Shown here piece after piece: positions 11,872 through 22,515 of a stretch of 64,000 nt of DNA. How positions within the stretch are numbered: the first letter of the stretch is position 1; each line of letters opens with the position of its first letter. This stretch comes from Ophioderma brevispina (taxonomy: Eukaryota > Echinodermata > Ophiuroidea > Amphilepidida > Ophiodermatidae), in NCBI GenBank assembly GCA_023653785.1, contig JAMKCH010051469.1, forward strand, positions 40,996-104,995, given 5' to 3'. A program made the translations under genes and the position numbers. The notes under the pieces were generated by a model. It saw nothing but the letters and a program-made list of their open reading frames with translations. It had not been told where the DNA came from and ran no database searches.

Positions 11872-13104
11872 AGTTGTTAAGGAATATTTTTACACTTGCC
11901 ATATTTGTTTCAGGAGTGCTTTTTTTAGACCATCAAATTACTGTTCAAGTTACTTTTTGAAATCCGATGGTCATGCATATATCCCTTATCAATGACCATT
12001 ACCCCCCCCGCCCACAATGTCATGCAACACACAACCCTGGATTATTTTTTCATAACTGCCAGTTTAGTCCCTCGGGGTGAGGGGTGGACCTCGGGGGTGA
12101 TGGGAACTTCTATATTCAGTAAAAGTAGGCTGATTTTGTGTAATTTGTAGTAAACCTTCAGGGTGTTGGTGGTGGTACAAAGGCAGAGTGGTTATGCAAT
12201 ATACAACCTTGATTAATGTGGCATTCACTTCCAAGCTATAACTTGCTTGAAAAAGTAGTTGGAACACTCGACTCGACTCGATTTTGCTCACATTGCTCAC
12301 CTGGCCAAAGTAAGAGTTACAAGCTCTTACTATTCTCATTGTAAGCTCTAACCTTCCACTTCAACTTACTTCCCAACCCCACCCCCCCCAACCAATGTTG
12401 GGGGAATGGCAAGACGCTGAATGACGTTACCCCCATTCAACAACATTGGGTTGGGGAACAGGGAACAGTTTTCCAAAGGTGTTCCAACAATAATTTCCAA
12501 GAATGTCTGAGCAAAATGGCTAAAAATCATGTTTTTTTTTTGTTTTTTATCCTAACTTTTCTTACCAAAATTCGCATAATTAACAAGTAGAATATATTCA
12601 ATTACAATCATAGAAGAACAAAAAATTGGTAGACTTGGAAATGGTCACTGAATTATCAAGTGATGAAGAATTTGGTATAATTTTAGGCATTTTAAAAAAA
12701 TTCAAAAAAAATAACCTGCTGCACCTCAGCTTCACTTGCACTTAACCTAGGACTGTGATATTTACATGAAAAATCCACACAAAAACATTAAGCACTATGA
12801 CCGAATCTTTTATAATTTTTGGTTGAAGAGGTATTGTTCTAATTTAACAAAACAAAAAATCCAGTTTTGGAAATACTAGTTTGTTTTTATAAGCCAAGAA
12901 AATATTTGAGAGCGGTTCATTTTGTACACAGGTCTATGGGGAGTTACTTAGTAATGTGATTGCTGAACCAATGTACCACCAGAATTATTAAACAATCCTA
13001 GTAGTAAGTAGTAAAACCAACGTCACCAGTAGGGGAATTGTGAGAAAGCGATAAGATGGTGGCGGAGAAGGAGGTGTATATTTTAAATCTTCTTTTGACC
13101 CGTA

Positions 13105-13720
13105 AAATGGGGTTGGCCAGATTCACCTCACACACTGTCCAGCCAACCGGCCTTTACTCCTTCCTTCCACTTCAGCACCCTATTCAAATGCATCCTCCAT
13201 CCTCAACCCAACCCTTCAACTCTCCTCCTTCCCTTGCTTCTTCCATGTCTTCTTTGGACTCCCCTCCCTCCTCGAACCGCCCACGTCAACAAAAATCTAT
13301 ACAAACATTCCTTTTTATCTTCAAAGGATATGCTTTTTCCTTGCACAACAACTCCCCACATCCCTAAACTTCACCCCCCATACCTCAACCTAGCTGTCAC
13401 AGCCACGTCGCATCCACCACCCTCACTAACCTTGTCCCCCAAGGTATGGAACTCCTTCACGACTCACCTCATCACACATCTTTTCCTCGTCCACACCATC
13501 CCTCCACTCCCCTTCTTGCATCTTCCGCACATACAATCTCTTGCCAAGCTTGGGGTCATCCTCTTCACCTTTGTGCATCTCCCACGGATTCCATTTCCCA
13601 CATCTTCTCACACCACACTGATTTGCTTTTATACCCCTTCCAACACATGCCACCTGGGTCCAGTCTCCGTACTCACTACCACATCCCTCTCAGTCCCTCT
13701 CCACCCCGCTCCAAAGACAT
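13105..13720 (-). mobile_element. LINE ORF2 C-terminal fragment (copy in duplication unit A)
   Basis: Minus-strand frame with CGKWNPWEMHKGEEDDPKLG and the GRGRP-type tail, matching 15050-15640 with many one-base gaps. It is the same insertion as the one in unit B, copied by the tandem duplication, and is less intact. The 3' tail is at about 13000-13020 (AGTAGTAAGTAGTAAAACC on the plus strand). Confidence 0.75.
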
Positions 13721-13747
13721 TAAATTTCCCATTTCTCGCATTTACAG

Positions 13748-13812
13748 TGAAAATTTTGCGATACTGATACTTTACTACTTTATTCTTGAAAGAATCATCA
13801 GGCCTTGATCTG
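13748..13812 (+). pseudogene. Truncated duplicate of exon 4
   Basis: After TTACAG the sequence TGAAAATTTTGCGATACTG matches the start of exon 4 (GTGAAAATTTTGCGAGACC) with several one-base differences. The match stops at GATCTG, about 64 bases in, where the tandem-duplication junction lies. It lacks the CYVC zinc ligands and the donor site, and its frame is broken, so it cannot serve as an alternative exon. Confidence 0.75.
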
Positions 13813-15049
13813 ATATCAAAATCGATACTACTTCCGGGTAAATCAGGGGGTCCCAAAGACGATCGGAACACGCCCCTTTAATTGTTAAGGATATGATTTT
13901 ACACTTGCCATATTTGTTCAGGAGTGCTTTTTTTAGACCAATCAAATTACTTGTTAAGGGTACTTTTTGAAATCCTATGGTCATGCATGATATCCCTTAT
14001 CAATGACCAGTAACCCCCACCCCACAATGGTATGCAACACACAACCCTGGATTATGTGGTAATAACTGCCAGTGTATCCCTCGGGGTGAGGGGGACCTCG
14101 GGGTGAGGGGGACTTCTGATATTAAGTAAAAGTAGGCTGATTTTGTGTAATTTTGAGTAAACCTTCAGGGTGTTGGTGGTGGTACAAAGGCAGAGTGTTA
14201 TGCAATATACAACCTTGGATTAATGTGGCATTCACTTCCAATCTATAATCTTGGAAAAAGTAGTTGGAACACTCGACTCGATTTTGCTACATTGCTCACC
14301 TTGGCCAAAGTAAGAGCTTACAAGCTCTTACTATTACTCAATTGTAAGCTCTAACCTTCCACTTCAACTTACCTTCCCAACCCCCCGCCAACCAATGTTG
14401 GGGGAATTGGCAAGACTGCTGATGACGTTACCCCATTCAACATTGGTTGGGGAGACAGGGGAACAGTTTTCCAAAGGTGTTCCAACAATAATTTCCAAGA
14501 ATGTCTGAGCAAAATGCTAAAAATCATGTTTTTTTTGTTTTTGTTTTTAGCCATAACTTTCTTACCAAAATTCACATAAATTACAAGTAGAATATATTCA
14601 TTACAATCAGAGAAGAAACAAAAAAGTGGGTAGACTTGGAAATGGTCACTGAATTATCAAGTGATGAAGAATTTGGTATAATTTAGGCATTTTAAGAAAA
14701 ACGGCAGAAAGAATAACCTGCTGCACCATCACTTGCACTTAAACTAGGAAATGTGATATTTACATGAAAATTCACAAAAACATTACAGCAATATGACCAA
14801 GATCTTTATAATTTTTGTTGAAGAGGTATGGTTCTAATTTAACAAAACAAAAAAAATCCAGTTTTGAAATAACTAGTCGCTTTATAGCCAAGAAAATATT
14901 TGATGAGAGGTCATTTTGTACACAGGTCTATTGGGAGTTACTTAGTAATGTGATTGCTGAACATGTACCACACAGAATTAATTAAACAATCAGTAGTAGT
15001 AAGTAGTAAAACCAAAGTTTTAAATCTGCTTTTGACCCTGTAAAATGGG

Positions 15050-15640
15050 GGTGGCCAGATTCACCTCACACTGCCAGCAACCTCCCTTACTCCTTCCTTC
15101 CACTTCACCCGATTCAATGCATCCTCCATCCTCAACCCAACCCTTCCACTCTCCTCCTCCACTTGCTTCTTCCATGTCTTCTTTGGACGTCCCCTCCTCC
15201 TCGAACCTCCCACCTCAAACTCAAAAATCTTATACACCATTCCTTTCATCTTCAAAGGATATCTTTTTCCTTGCAACAACTCCCCACATTCCCTAAACTT
15301 CACCCACCCATACCTCACTCTAGCTGTCACAGCCACCTCGCATCCACCACCCTCACTAACCTTGTCCCCAAGGTATGTGAACTCCTTCACAGACTCCACC
15401 TCATCACACAATCTTTCCTCCTGTTCCACCATCCCTCCAGCTCCCTTCTTGCATCTTCCGCACATAAAATCTCTTGCCAAGCTTGGGGTCACTCTCGTCA
15501 TCTTTGTGCATCTCCCACGGATCCATTTCCCACATTTCTCACACCACACTGAATTTTGCTTTTACCCTCTTCCAACACATGCCACATGGGTCAGTCTACC
15601 TTACTCACTACCACATCCCTCTCCACCCCGCTCACCAGCA
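15050..15640 (-). mobile_element. LINE ORF2 C-terminal fragment (copy in duplication unit B)
   Basis: Open on the minus strand from 15549 to 15061 (162 codons). It shows a Cys cluster CEKCGKWIRGRC then FMCGRCKKG, the conserved SVKEFTYLGDKVSEGGGCEV, then GWVKFRECGELLQGKRYPLK and the basic end RRRGRPKKTWKKQVEEESG. This is the C-terminal part of a LINE reverse transcriptase protein, 5'-truncated as usual. The plus strand at 14995-15010 shows the (TAG)n-like 3' tail. It lies just upstream of exon 4, antisense to the gene. Confidence 0.82.
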
Positions 15641-15671
15641 CATTAATATTTCCCATTTCTCTATTTAACAG

Positions 15672-15773
15672 GTGAAAATTTTGCGAGACCTGAATCTTTA
15701 CTACTTTATCTTTGAAAGAATCATGCAGCCTTTGATCTGTTATGTCTGCAACATAAAATTCAGAAGCCTACAG
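15672..15773 (+). CDS. Exon 4: first half of matrin-type zinc finger 1
   Basis: A 102-base exon (34 codons, phase 0 at both ends) follows TATTTAACAG and ends before GTATGT. It encodes VKILRDLNLYYFIFERIMQP, then LICYVCNIKFRSLQ. The two cysteines of CYVC are the first half of a C-x2-C-x12-H-x5-H finger completed by exon 5. Such fingers of U1C/matrin spacing bind RNA or double-stranded RNA. The first 60 or so bases occur again, damaged, at 13748-13812, because the exon lies at the end of a 2 kb tandem duplication. Only this copy has a donor site and an open frame. Confidence 0.75.
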
Positions 15774-15904
15774 GTATGTTAGAATTGTGAAACCATCCAT
15801 GCTAACTTTTCGTGAAATTAGAAATTTGTGCTTGACATGTTTACACGGTCTACTTTGAGCCTTTCTTTTCAACAACAAAGTGTTCCAGTTAAAGTTAATA
15901 TCAG

Positions 15905-16587
15905 TACACGGCCATTTTCTTACTCACGTGGTAGCCTATACGGCAGCTACACCATGTCTACCGCGGCAGCTACTGCACAGTACACATTGGGCTAATTGCG
16001 AGGCAGTAGCTGCAAGATATAACTTCCAAAGTACACAGTTATTAGGTATACAGTGATGTGGTTACTCTGCTGTACCTACCCCAATGGCTACCCTGTAATT
16101 ACCCACTAGGCGGATAGAAGGTGGATGTTGTGTAGACAGTACCGGAGTAGACACGCAGCTACCACGTAGCTACTCGGCGTTTACCACGACGCCATTTTGA
16201 AGTGGATGAAAATTTCATGAAATGAGGGCGCTATACACTTGTTCTCTGTTTAGCATTTTTTGAACGTTTTTTAGGAAAATCATTACGAAATTCAATCGGG
16301 CATCATCAAAAACCCCCATATACCCGCACATGAAATAAAAAATGTAAATATACGCCAAAAATATCTAAAAAACAAAATTGGCCATGAGAAATACCGCGCG
16401 TGCTGAGAGCCGGTGTAACCACGTAGCTACTCCACGACGGGGGAGACAGCCGCTGTGTGTACACTATCCGTCTATGCGGCAAAAATACATGGAATCCTGG
16501 CCGGCGAGTGTACGTCTAGTGGGTAGGTAATCCATGTCTACTCGGTGGTAGCTGTGTGGTAACTACCATGAAGAAATTGGCCGTGTA
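15905..16587. mobile_element. TA-flanked inverted-repeat element, ACGGCCA family, copy 1
   Basis: The ends TACACGGCCA and TGGCCGTGTA are perfect inverted repeats, extended as TTTTCTT against AAGAAAT, with TA at each border as for Tc1/mariner-type insertions. The 683-bp interior is rich in GCAGCTAC/GTAGCTGC motifs and encodes nothing. It matches 26808-28143. It is 130 bases downstream of exon 4. Confidence 0.78.
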
Positions 16588-17255
16588 TTTAAACCAGGTA
16601 TTGGCCGTATATAGTCGGGGTCATAATTCCTCTTATATGTTGCCAAGTACACTTGCATGCCTGCCAAAACAGTGCACCATGTGATTGCACGAAGGCGCGT
16701 TGCATGCAGTGAGAGATGTTTTTTTTTTTTAAGGATATTCACGTTTTTGGCTGCCATATTGTTTGATGTCATGTTGCAACTTTAAATGTATCAGAAATAC
16801 AATTGTGCGACCAACATAATCTAAAGTACTTCATGTTTATTTTTTATCGCAGAGGTAATTCTTACCTGTTAATAAGGCATATTTTTAAAATTATTAGATT
16901 TGGCTTCCATTTTGATTTGAAGTATGACTCAATGTTATAAGTGCCATGCACTTATTCATTGGGTCCTATAGTATATCTAGTACTCCATAGTTTGATAATA
17001 TATGGTTGAATAGATAATTATATTTATGGCGACGCATCTTGGATTTCTCAAAATGCCCAAGGATGCCCAGGTGCACCCGGCAGATTCTTATTCTACACAC
17101 CCTAATCTATCATTTTCAGCAAAAAAATTTGGTGTATATACTCAATTTTACGGTCAGGCCCCATAACTTGGACCAGATCTCTCCGACTAATAGTGACCTG
17201 ATGAATTTAGCAGCCTTAAACAGATAAAGTGCATGTGATGCTGCACTTCATTCGG

Positions 17256-17604
17256 TTAAAGGATGGCCCGATTTAAGGATATGAAGTTTTCATCTTGATA
17301 GATAGGCCTTCACCCAAACCACATCTGTAAAGTTTCGCTCATAAAAAAAGAAGACAATATGTCACTCCGTTTTGGATGCGAGAGCTCAAAGCGTGATTTT
17401 TAATAAGCCCATAGAGTACTTTGTAAAATTAATATTGGTCAACCAAAATGGGGCACATTTTCGCTCATAACTTCGAAATCAAAACATCCTTTGGCTCTAA
17501 AATAAGAAAAATAGTTTTCTTTGATACCAAAATGTTTACACTTCCGGTAAATCTGGGGCCTTCTGGGGACGAGGCTATTAGCGATCCGGCCCATGGACCT
17601 TTAA
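17256..17604. mobile_element. TTAA-flanked MITE, GGCCCGATTTAA family
   Basis: Runs from TTAAAGGATGGCCCGATTTA to GATCCGGCCCATGGACC and TTAA, about 349 bp, with imperfect inverted ends (GGATGGCCCGAT against ATCCGGCCCATGG). The interior carries CACTTCCGGTAAATCTGGGG, also found in the copies at 116-239 and, inverted, at about 59475-59823. No coding capacity. Confidence 0.65.
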
Positions 17605-17671
17605 GTCTGCTGAATTCATATCATGGGCACTAGTCGGCCATACCCTTTTAAGCCAGTGTTGAATGACAAAC

Positions 17672-17776
17672 TTCGGCATAGTTATATTATACCCTTCACA
17701 CCTACATTGTAGCATGTGTTTTTCGGAATAAAGTACAATACAAGCAATGTGAAAAGTATAATGTAGTTATGCCAAA
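17672..17776. mobile_element. Hairpin MITE, GGCATAATTACATTATACCC family, copy 2
   Basis: CGGCATAGTTATATTATACC at the left pairs with GTATAATGTAGTTATGCCA at the right, with AATAAAGTACAATAC in the centre. Same layout as 2722-2836. Confidence 0.7.
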
Positions 17777-17957
17777 CCTTATATCATGATCATGTATTAG
17801 AGCGTAATTTTACCACTGGATGGCATGAGAAAAAGATCTTTCATTGTGGTATTAAACATGCTTTGTCATTTTATTGTGATAATTGTAATTTGCCAGAATG
17901 CCAGGATAACATTGTGTGAAATCCTCTGTGGAATTTATCATCAAATCTATAATCTTA

Positions 17958-18369
17958 TTAAGTGACAGGAGGAGATTTTTTGGAGGATACAGAATCTCTC
18001 AAATTGGGGGGTGTTTCCATCAAGGTGACACCTTTTCTGACAACTTTTCTGACACCTATGAATTCGGAAAAACAACGGAAATAAAACCACCTTATGGAAA
18101 CACCCCAAATTGGGCTTGCGGTTGTAGATCACATACTGAGAAAGACTGAAGGTTTATTGGACAAACAATACAAAGAAAACCGCCAAACTTTGTTTGAGCT
18201 TGCCTGCTATTCTAATGTCCCTATGGACACCATGCTGTTGATTTTTCTGTTGGCTTATCATTAGGTATGATCTAATGCATTGGTAATTAAGCATTCCAAG
18301 TATGAAAATAAGTGGGTTCGAAAAAAATGGGGGGGCGTTCTTTCTGGAAATGTCCTAATGTCTCTTTAA
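17958..18369. mobile_element. TTAA-flanked MITE, AAGTGACAGGAGGAG family, copy 1 (carries a nested MITE)
   Basis: Starts TTAAGTGACAGGAGGAGATT and ends CATGTCTCT before TTAA. Its interior (AAGGTTTATTGGACAAAC, GGGTTCGAAAAAAA, TTTCTGGAAAT) matches 19888-20256. It is interrupted by the 97-bp element at 18009-18105. Confidence 0.75.
18009..18105. mobile_element. Short MULE-like MITE nested in another MITE
   Basis: A 97-bp element with ends GGGTGTTTCC and GGAAACACCC, flanked on both sides by the perfect 9-bp repeat CAAATTGGG (18000-18008 and 18106-18114). The interior TCTGACACCTATGAATTCGG matches the family at 3239-4422 and 5057-5204. The 9-bp target duplication is the size made by Mutator-like transposases. 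Confidence 0.85.
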
Positions 18370-18429
18370 AGATTATGTGAAAACGCATTATGTAATTGGG
18401 AGTAATGGGGAAAAAAGTGGTTGAGGATA

Positions 18430-19560
18430 GTACTGCTAGAGAGAGGAAAGGTAGAAACAGAAATGAAGAGGAGACAAGAAGGATATTTGAGATGAGTTGG
18501 TCTTGAGAGCTTGCGGGGGACGGATGCATCGGATTTGTGGGGGTGTTAAAGGCATTTGATGAAGTTTGTGGGAAAAAGAAAGGTAGGAGAGACAAAGAAG
18601 ATATGGGGTGGTAGAATGAACAGGTGATGAAAGAGGCCATGAAGACAAAAGAGGGATTGCCATAAAGAATAAAGTGGTACGGAGAAATAAGGAAGACAAG
18701 GTATAAGAGGTTGAAGAAGTGAGCAAAGGAGGTGGTTGTTAAGGTTATGAAGACAGAGGTCAGAAAGGTGAACGAGCTGAGGAAGAATCCAAACAAAGTT
18801 GTATAAGATATTGTCTGAGCCACAATTCCTTTAACGCGTAGTCCGCTCGTTATGCCACTTCCGGGCGGGCCCAGTGCTATGTAAATTATGCACTGATTGC
18901 GCATGATTGAGCCACTCAGCATCGGCGATTTTTGTCAGGAGCACTGGCACCGAAATCACCGGACAGTGCGTGTTACGCTAGCAGAACGCACTACATGCTT
19001 AAAAGACGCTTATTGTGTAAAAGGAATGCTGGCTTTTACTTTAGTGGAGGTAATGAAAAAGATGGAAGTGATTGTTTGAAAGGGGAGATGTAATGAGAAG
19101 TTGAGTAGTGAGTGGAGAGTAGAGTGGTGATGAGTAAGAGTTAGGTGAGGTCCCGAGTTGTCTGAGGAGTTTGAAATGAAGTTGAGATGTGCATCAAGGT
19201 TCTTACTTTTGGCATTGATATTTGTAATTGCGATGGATTTGATTACGGAGAGTGCAGGAAGTTTCGATGAGTGAGAGTTTTATGCTATGACTTGTCTTGA
19301 TGAGTCAGACAATGGAGGGACTGAAGGAAAAGTTTTGGAAATGGAAGAAGGGGTTGCTGGTAAAACTGGGAGACAAAAGTGATAGTGAATGGAGTGCATC
19401 GGGAAGTGTCAGTGGGTAAGGTGCAGAGAGCAAACTCAGTGTGGTGTAAGAAATGGTGGGAAGTAGATTCATGTGAAATGCACAAAGATGAAAAGGGTGA
19501 CCCTAAGCTTGGCAAAAGATTTTGTGTGTTGAATACCCTTGAAGGATTACAGTGTGCAAG
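18430..19560 (+). mobile_element. Degraded LINE fragment, plus orientation
   Basis: Purine-rich plus strand. At 19430-19530 it reads VWCKKWWEVDSCEMHKDEKG and DPKLGKRFCV, aligning with the Cys region of the other LINE fragments (CGKWNPWEMHKGEEDDPKLG). Upstream, 18580-18800 has RT-like debris in several frames. No long open frame remains. It lies between the two AAGTGACAGGAGGAG MITEs. Confidence 0.6.
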
Positions 19561-19887
19561 TACCATTCAAAGTCAACAAAGTAGGTGGACCATGAAAGAT
19601 TCTGTATCAAAAATAATGATTCGTACACAATTAGCTCCTGTTGTGTCGTTCTTGCCATTTATATCAGAGGAAGATGTAAATCACAAAATGGCCTTAATTC
19701 TCAACCATTGGTGAAAAAACTTTGTGGAATTATGAGCTCAAAAGTGGGGTTCACAACATTTTGAAGAGGTTTTGATATCGACTGAGATAATTTCCAGGAT
19801 TAGCCAACCCCTCCAAAAAATACAGAAGGCATGCAGCAGTTGGAGCACTGAATTGTGTACACACCATTAGTTATCTCTATTGATCAA

Positions 19888-20256
19888 TTAAAGTGACAGG
19901 AGGAGATTTTTTTATAATAAGAATTTCTCTGAAATTGCACTGGATCGATTGTAGTTCACCTACCAAGAACGTTCCGAAGGTTTATTGGACAAACAAGTAC
20001 AAAAGAAATCAGCAAACCTTGTTTTGAACTTGCCTGACTATTGTTATTGTCCCCATAGAACACTGTGCTTTGACTTTCTGTCGTGCACGACAGAAAGTAC
20101 TAAATCATCATCTTTTTTACACAAAGACGGCGTATTTGGCTTATTCACTTCAAGTGCGATCTAATACATTGGAAAGCATTCCAAATATGCAAAAAAAACG
20201 GGTTCGAAAAAAAATTGGGGGCGCTTCTTTCTGGAAATCTCCTCATGTCTCTTTAA
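19888..20256. mobile_element. TTAA-flanked MITE, AAGTGACAGGAGGAG family, copy 2
   Basis: TTAA then AGTGACAGGAGGAGATTT at the left, and AAATCTCCTCATGTCTCT then TTAA at the right; the inverted ends differ at two positions over about 19 bases. About 369 bp, non-coding. It is on the far side of the LINE fragment from copy 1. Confidence 0.78.
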
Positions 20257-20835
20257 GCAATGTTTCCATATTGTCTAACATCTCAGTGATCTGTATTCCT
20301 GTATAACCATTTACATTTCTGCACAAATACTTGGCTTCCATCTAAATACACCTTAAATGGAGCAGTGCATATATTAGTGCCCTAATCTAACAATGCATCA
20401 GATTTTCTGGTACGTATAAATCACAGCGCTATGTGAAACCCGGTACAACTTGTGGTCATTCTACCATACTTTTTGGCCCTAAATCAAAACATGACTCAAT
20501 AAGGTTAAGAGAATTTTAGGTATGGTACTAATATATGTATTTTAAGTTTTTAAAAAAATATGTTTAACACCTGATCAAAAACATGATATGAATAATTAGC
20601 AAGCTCGAACTACAACTTCAACTTTGGCAAGCTCACTCTGAGGTACTTACATGGGCCCATGACAGATTGAACTGCTTTAAGTGTTCCATGTTAGTGAATG
20701 CACTATAACTGAAGATGACCCTTACAGTTTGGAACAATAAAAAAGTTGACACCAAAATTTGTAATTGGACCCTTAAAAGGAGCAATTCTGGGTTGTTAGG
20801 GGTCCACTGGACCCCTTGTTTCAAAATTTAGTGCT

Positions 20836-21168
20836 AAGGCAACGAAAAAAGAAAACCCTGTTTTACGGGCGGGCGGACCTTTCGAGTAGGGTCGGTCGGT
20901 CGGGCAAATTTTTTCTTTTTTTATTTTTCTTTCTGGAGATCAAAATTGGCCTAAAATAGCCCCAAAATCTGAAAAATCAAGAGAAAAAATGAAAAATTTT
21001 TACAAACAAATTTTCTTTAAAAAATTTGCCAAAATTGATAAATTTGGGCTAAAAACAGGCTGATTTTACATGATTTTTGGAAAAACTAAAAAAAAAAAAA
21101 ATTCTGCAAAACTGAAAAATCAGGGTCGGTGGGGCCCGTAAAACAGGGTTTTTTATTTTCGTCGCCTA
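20836..21168. mobile_element. MITE with about 30-bp inverted ends (AAAACCCTGTTTTACGGGC)
   Basis: The left end GGCAACGAAAAAAGAAAACC and CTGTTTTACGGGC pair with the right end GCCCGTAAAACAGGGTTTTT and TTTTCGTCGCC. The interior is AT-rich and non-coding. About 330 bp. Confidence 0.75.
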
Positions 21169-21420
21169 ACCCTTGTGGACGTATACATTGTAGCAACTTT
21201 CAGTATGTGTGTAGTCAAGGCACAAGTGCACTCCAACTGAAAGGTGGCACTGGGTATATGCATGCATCGTCACTTCGTACTTCAGACAAGACAAAGTATA
21301 CACACTTATGACTGAATTAAATTATTTTGATGCTAGCGTGATATACCATATTGGTAAATGGGTATACATTTGCAAACATTATAACCGCAGAGGTCCCAGA
21401 AATATTTGGGTATGGCGGTT

Positions 21421-21519
21421 TAGTGACCCTGATGAATTCAGCAGACTTTTTTGGAATAAAGTGCAAAATTCTGCACTTTATTCCATATGAGTTTGCTGAA
21501 TTCTTCAGGGTTACTAGTG
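21421..21519. repeat. Hairpin MITE (TGAATTCAGCA type)
   Basis: TAGTGACCCTGATGAATTCA and GCAGACTTTT pair with the reverse complement at 21488-21519 (GAGTTTGCTGAATTCTTCAG and GGTTACTA). GGAATAAAGTGCA against TGCACTTTATTCC forms the inner stem. Related ends occur at about 2340-2385, 17195-17230 and 47405-47450. Confidence 0.75.
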
Positions 21520-21643
21520 ACCTAGGGTCAATAAACAACCATACCGGACATATTCACAGAAGTCTCGCAATATTTGTTTTTGTGGGCCGATGTATGTATG
21601 TGTGTATGTCACTAAAATGTTAATTGTTTTTTTTTTTTTAAAT

Positions 21644-21915
21644 TGACCTCAATTGAAAAGTTGAAGTTCAATTGGAACCAAACTTGTGTCATAGGTGCAC
21701 CATGGGATCCCTCATATGTTGATGAGGTCAAAGGTCATGTGCCAAGGTCAAAGGTCATATGAGGTCAAGTTGAAAAATAGGCTAAAAATGTAAAATGACC
21801 TCAATTGAAAAGTTGAAGTTCAATTGGAACCAAACTTGAGTCATAGGTGCACCATGAGATCCCTCATATGTTGATGAGGTCAAAGGTCATATGCCAAGGT
21901 CAAAGGTTATAGAGC
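21644..21915 (+). repeat. 152-bp tandem repeat carrying AGGTCA direct repeats
   Basis: Two units begin at 21644 and 21796 (TGACCTCAATTGAAAAGTTG), about 152 bp apart and nearly identical. Each contains AGGTCAAAGGTCA, a direct repeat of AGGTCA with one-base spacing, at 21725-21737, 21745-21757 and 21877-21889. A fourth with one change is at 21897-21909, and a lone AGGTCA is at 21762. This is the DR1 site of HNF4/RXR-type nuclear receptors. It lies 105 bases upstream of exon 5. Confidence 0.85.
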
Positions 21916-22019
21916 GGCCCATAGCTTATATTCTCTGAATATAGCGAGCGCAAAAGCCGAGAACCGCGAAACTCTAGTTTTTAATAATTTTTCTTTTTTC
22001 TTTTTTTTTTTTATTTCAG

Positions 22020-22089
22020 GATTACAATCTTCACATCATTGGTAAAACACATCAGAAGATTTTCAATTCCGTCACCTCGACTGGACACA
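22020..22089 (+). CDS. Exon 5: second half of matrin-type zinc finger 1
   Basis: The acceptor is very strong (about 30 pyrimidine-rich bases ending TTATTTCAG). In phase 0 the exon reads DYNLHIIGKTHQKIFNSVTS. With exon 4 this gives C-x2-C-x12-H-x5-H, and the HxxGKxHQ ending is typical of U1/matrin fingers. The 3' boundary is uncertain. The best donor I see that fits phase is the weak GTTCTA after 22089; GTCACC at 22071 is an alternative. The GGTAAAAC at 22041 looks more donor-like but would cut the finger before its second histidine, so I reject it. Confidence 0.62.
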
Positions 22090-22515
22090 GTTCTAGACCA
22101 CCCCGGCTTGTCCTGGGCCTAAACGTCTTTTGGTCTGCCGCCATTCATCATCAGTTCCAGTGTGCGTATATCACTCCATATATTAGGAGCCAGATTAAAG
22201 GCATTATCGGTGATTTGCTGAATCAGAACATTAAAAAAGTCATCAAAATTCTGATTTTGCCAGGACTCTAACAAGTATAGGTATACCCTGTAGTGATAAG
22301 ATGAAAGGCATCTAATAGGACAAAATCGAATATCTTGGTCATGAGAACCCCCTGGCCAATTTGATACGCATTTGATTGCATTATTTGGGTATTGATTTTG
22401 AGATCCTGTGAGGGGGCTTGCATACAAACCAAACTATTTGAGTATGATTGATAGTGGGAGGGACGTGGAACTGGACGTCAGGTTTCTGGAGATGTCCCAT
22501 CAGATGGTTTGTTGG

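Larger units (their letters stand above)
11803..15739 (+). repeat. 2 kb direct tandem duplication (11803-13812 and 13813-15739)
   Basis: The two halves align along their whole length. Both start ATATCAAAATCGA and share GTCCCAAAGACGATCGGAAC, the CTTCAGGGTGTTGGTGGTGG block, the AACCAATGTTGGGGGAAT palindrome, a minus-strand LINE fragment and the start of exon 4. They differ mainly by one-base insertions and deletions, with fewer substitutions. The four bases TCTG occur at the left edge (11799-11802), at the junction (13809-13812) and at the right edge (15736-15739), as expected for a microhomology-mediated duplication. Confidence 0.85.

Noticed and set aside
18287..18922. 211-codon open frame on minus
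   Set aside because: Low-complexity Ser/Phe/Leu frame opposite a purine-rich, degraded plus-strand LINE; no domain.
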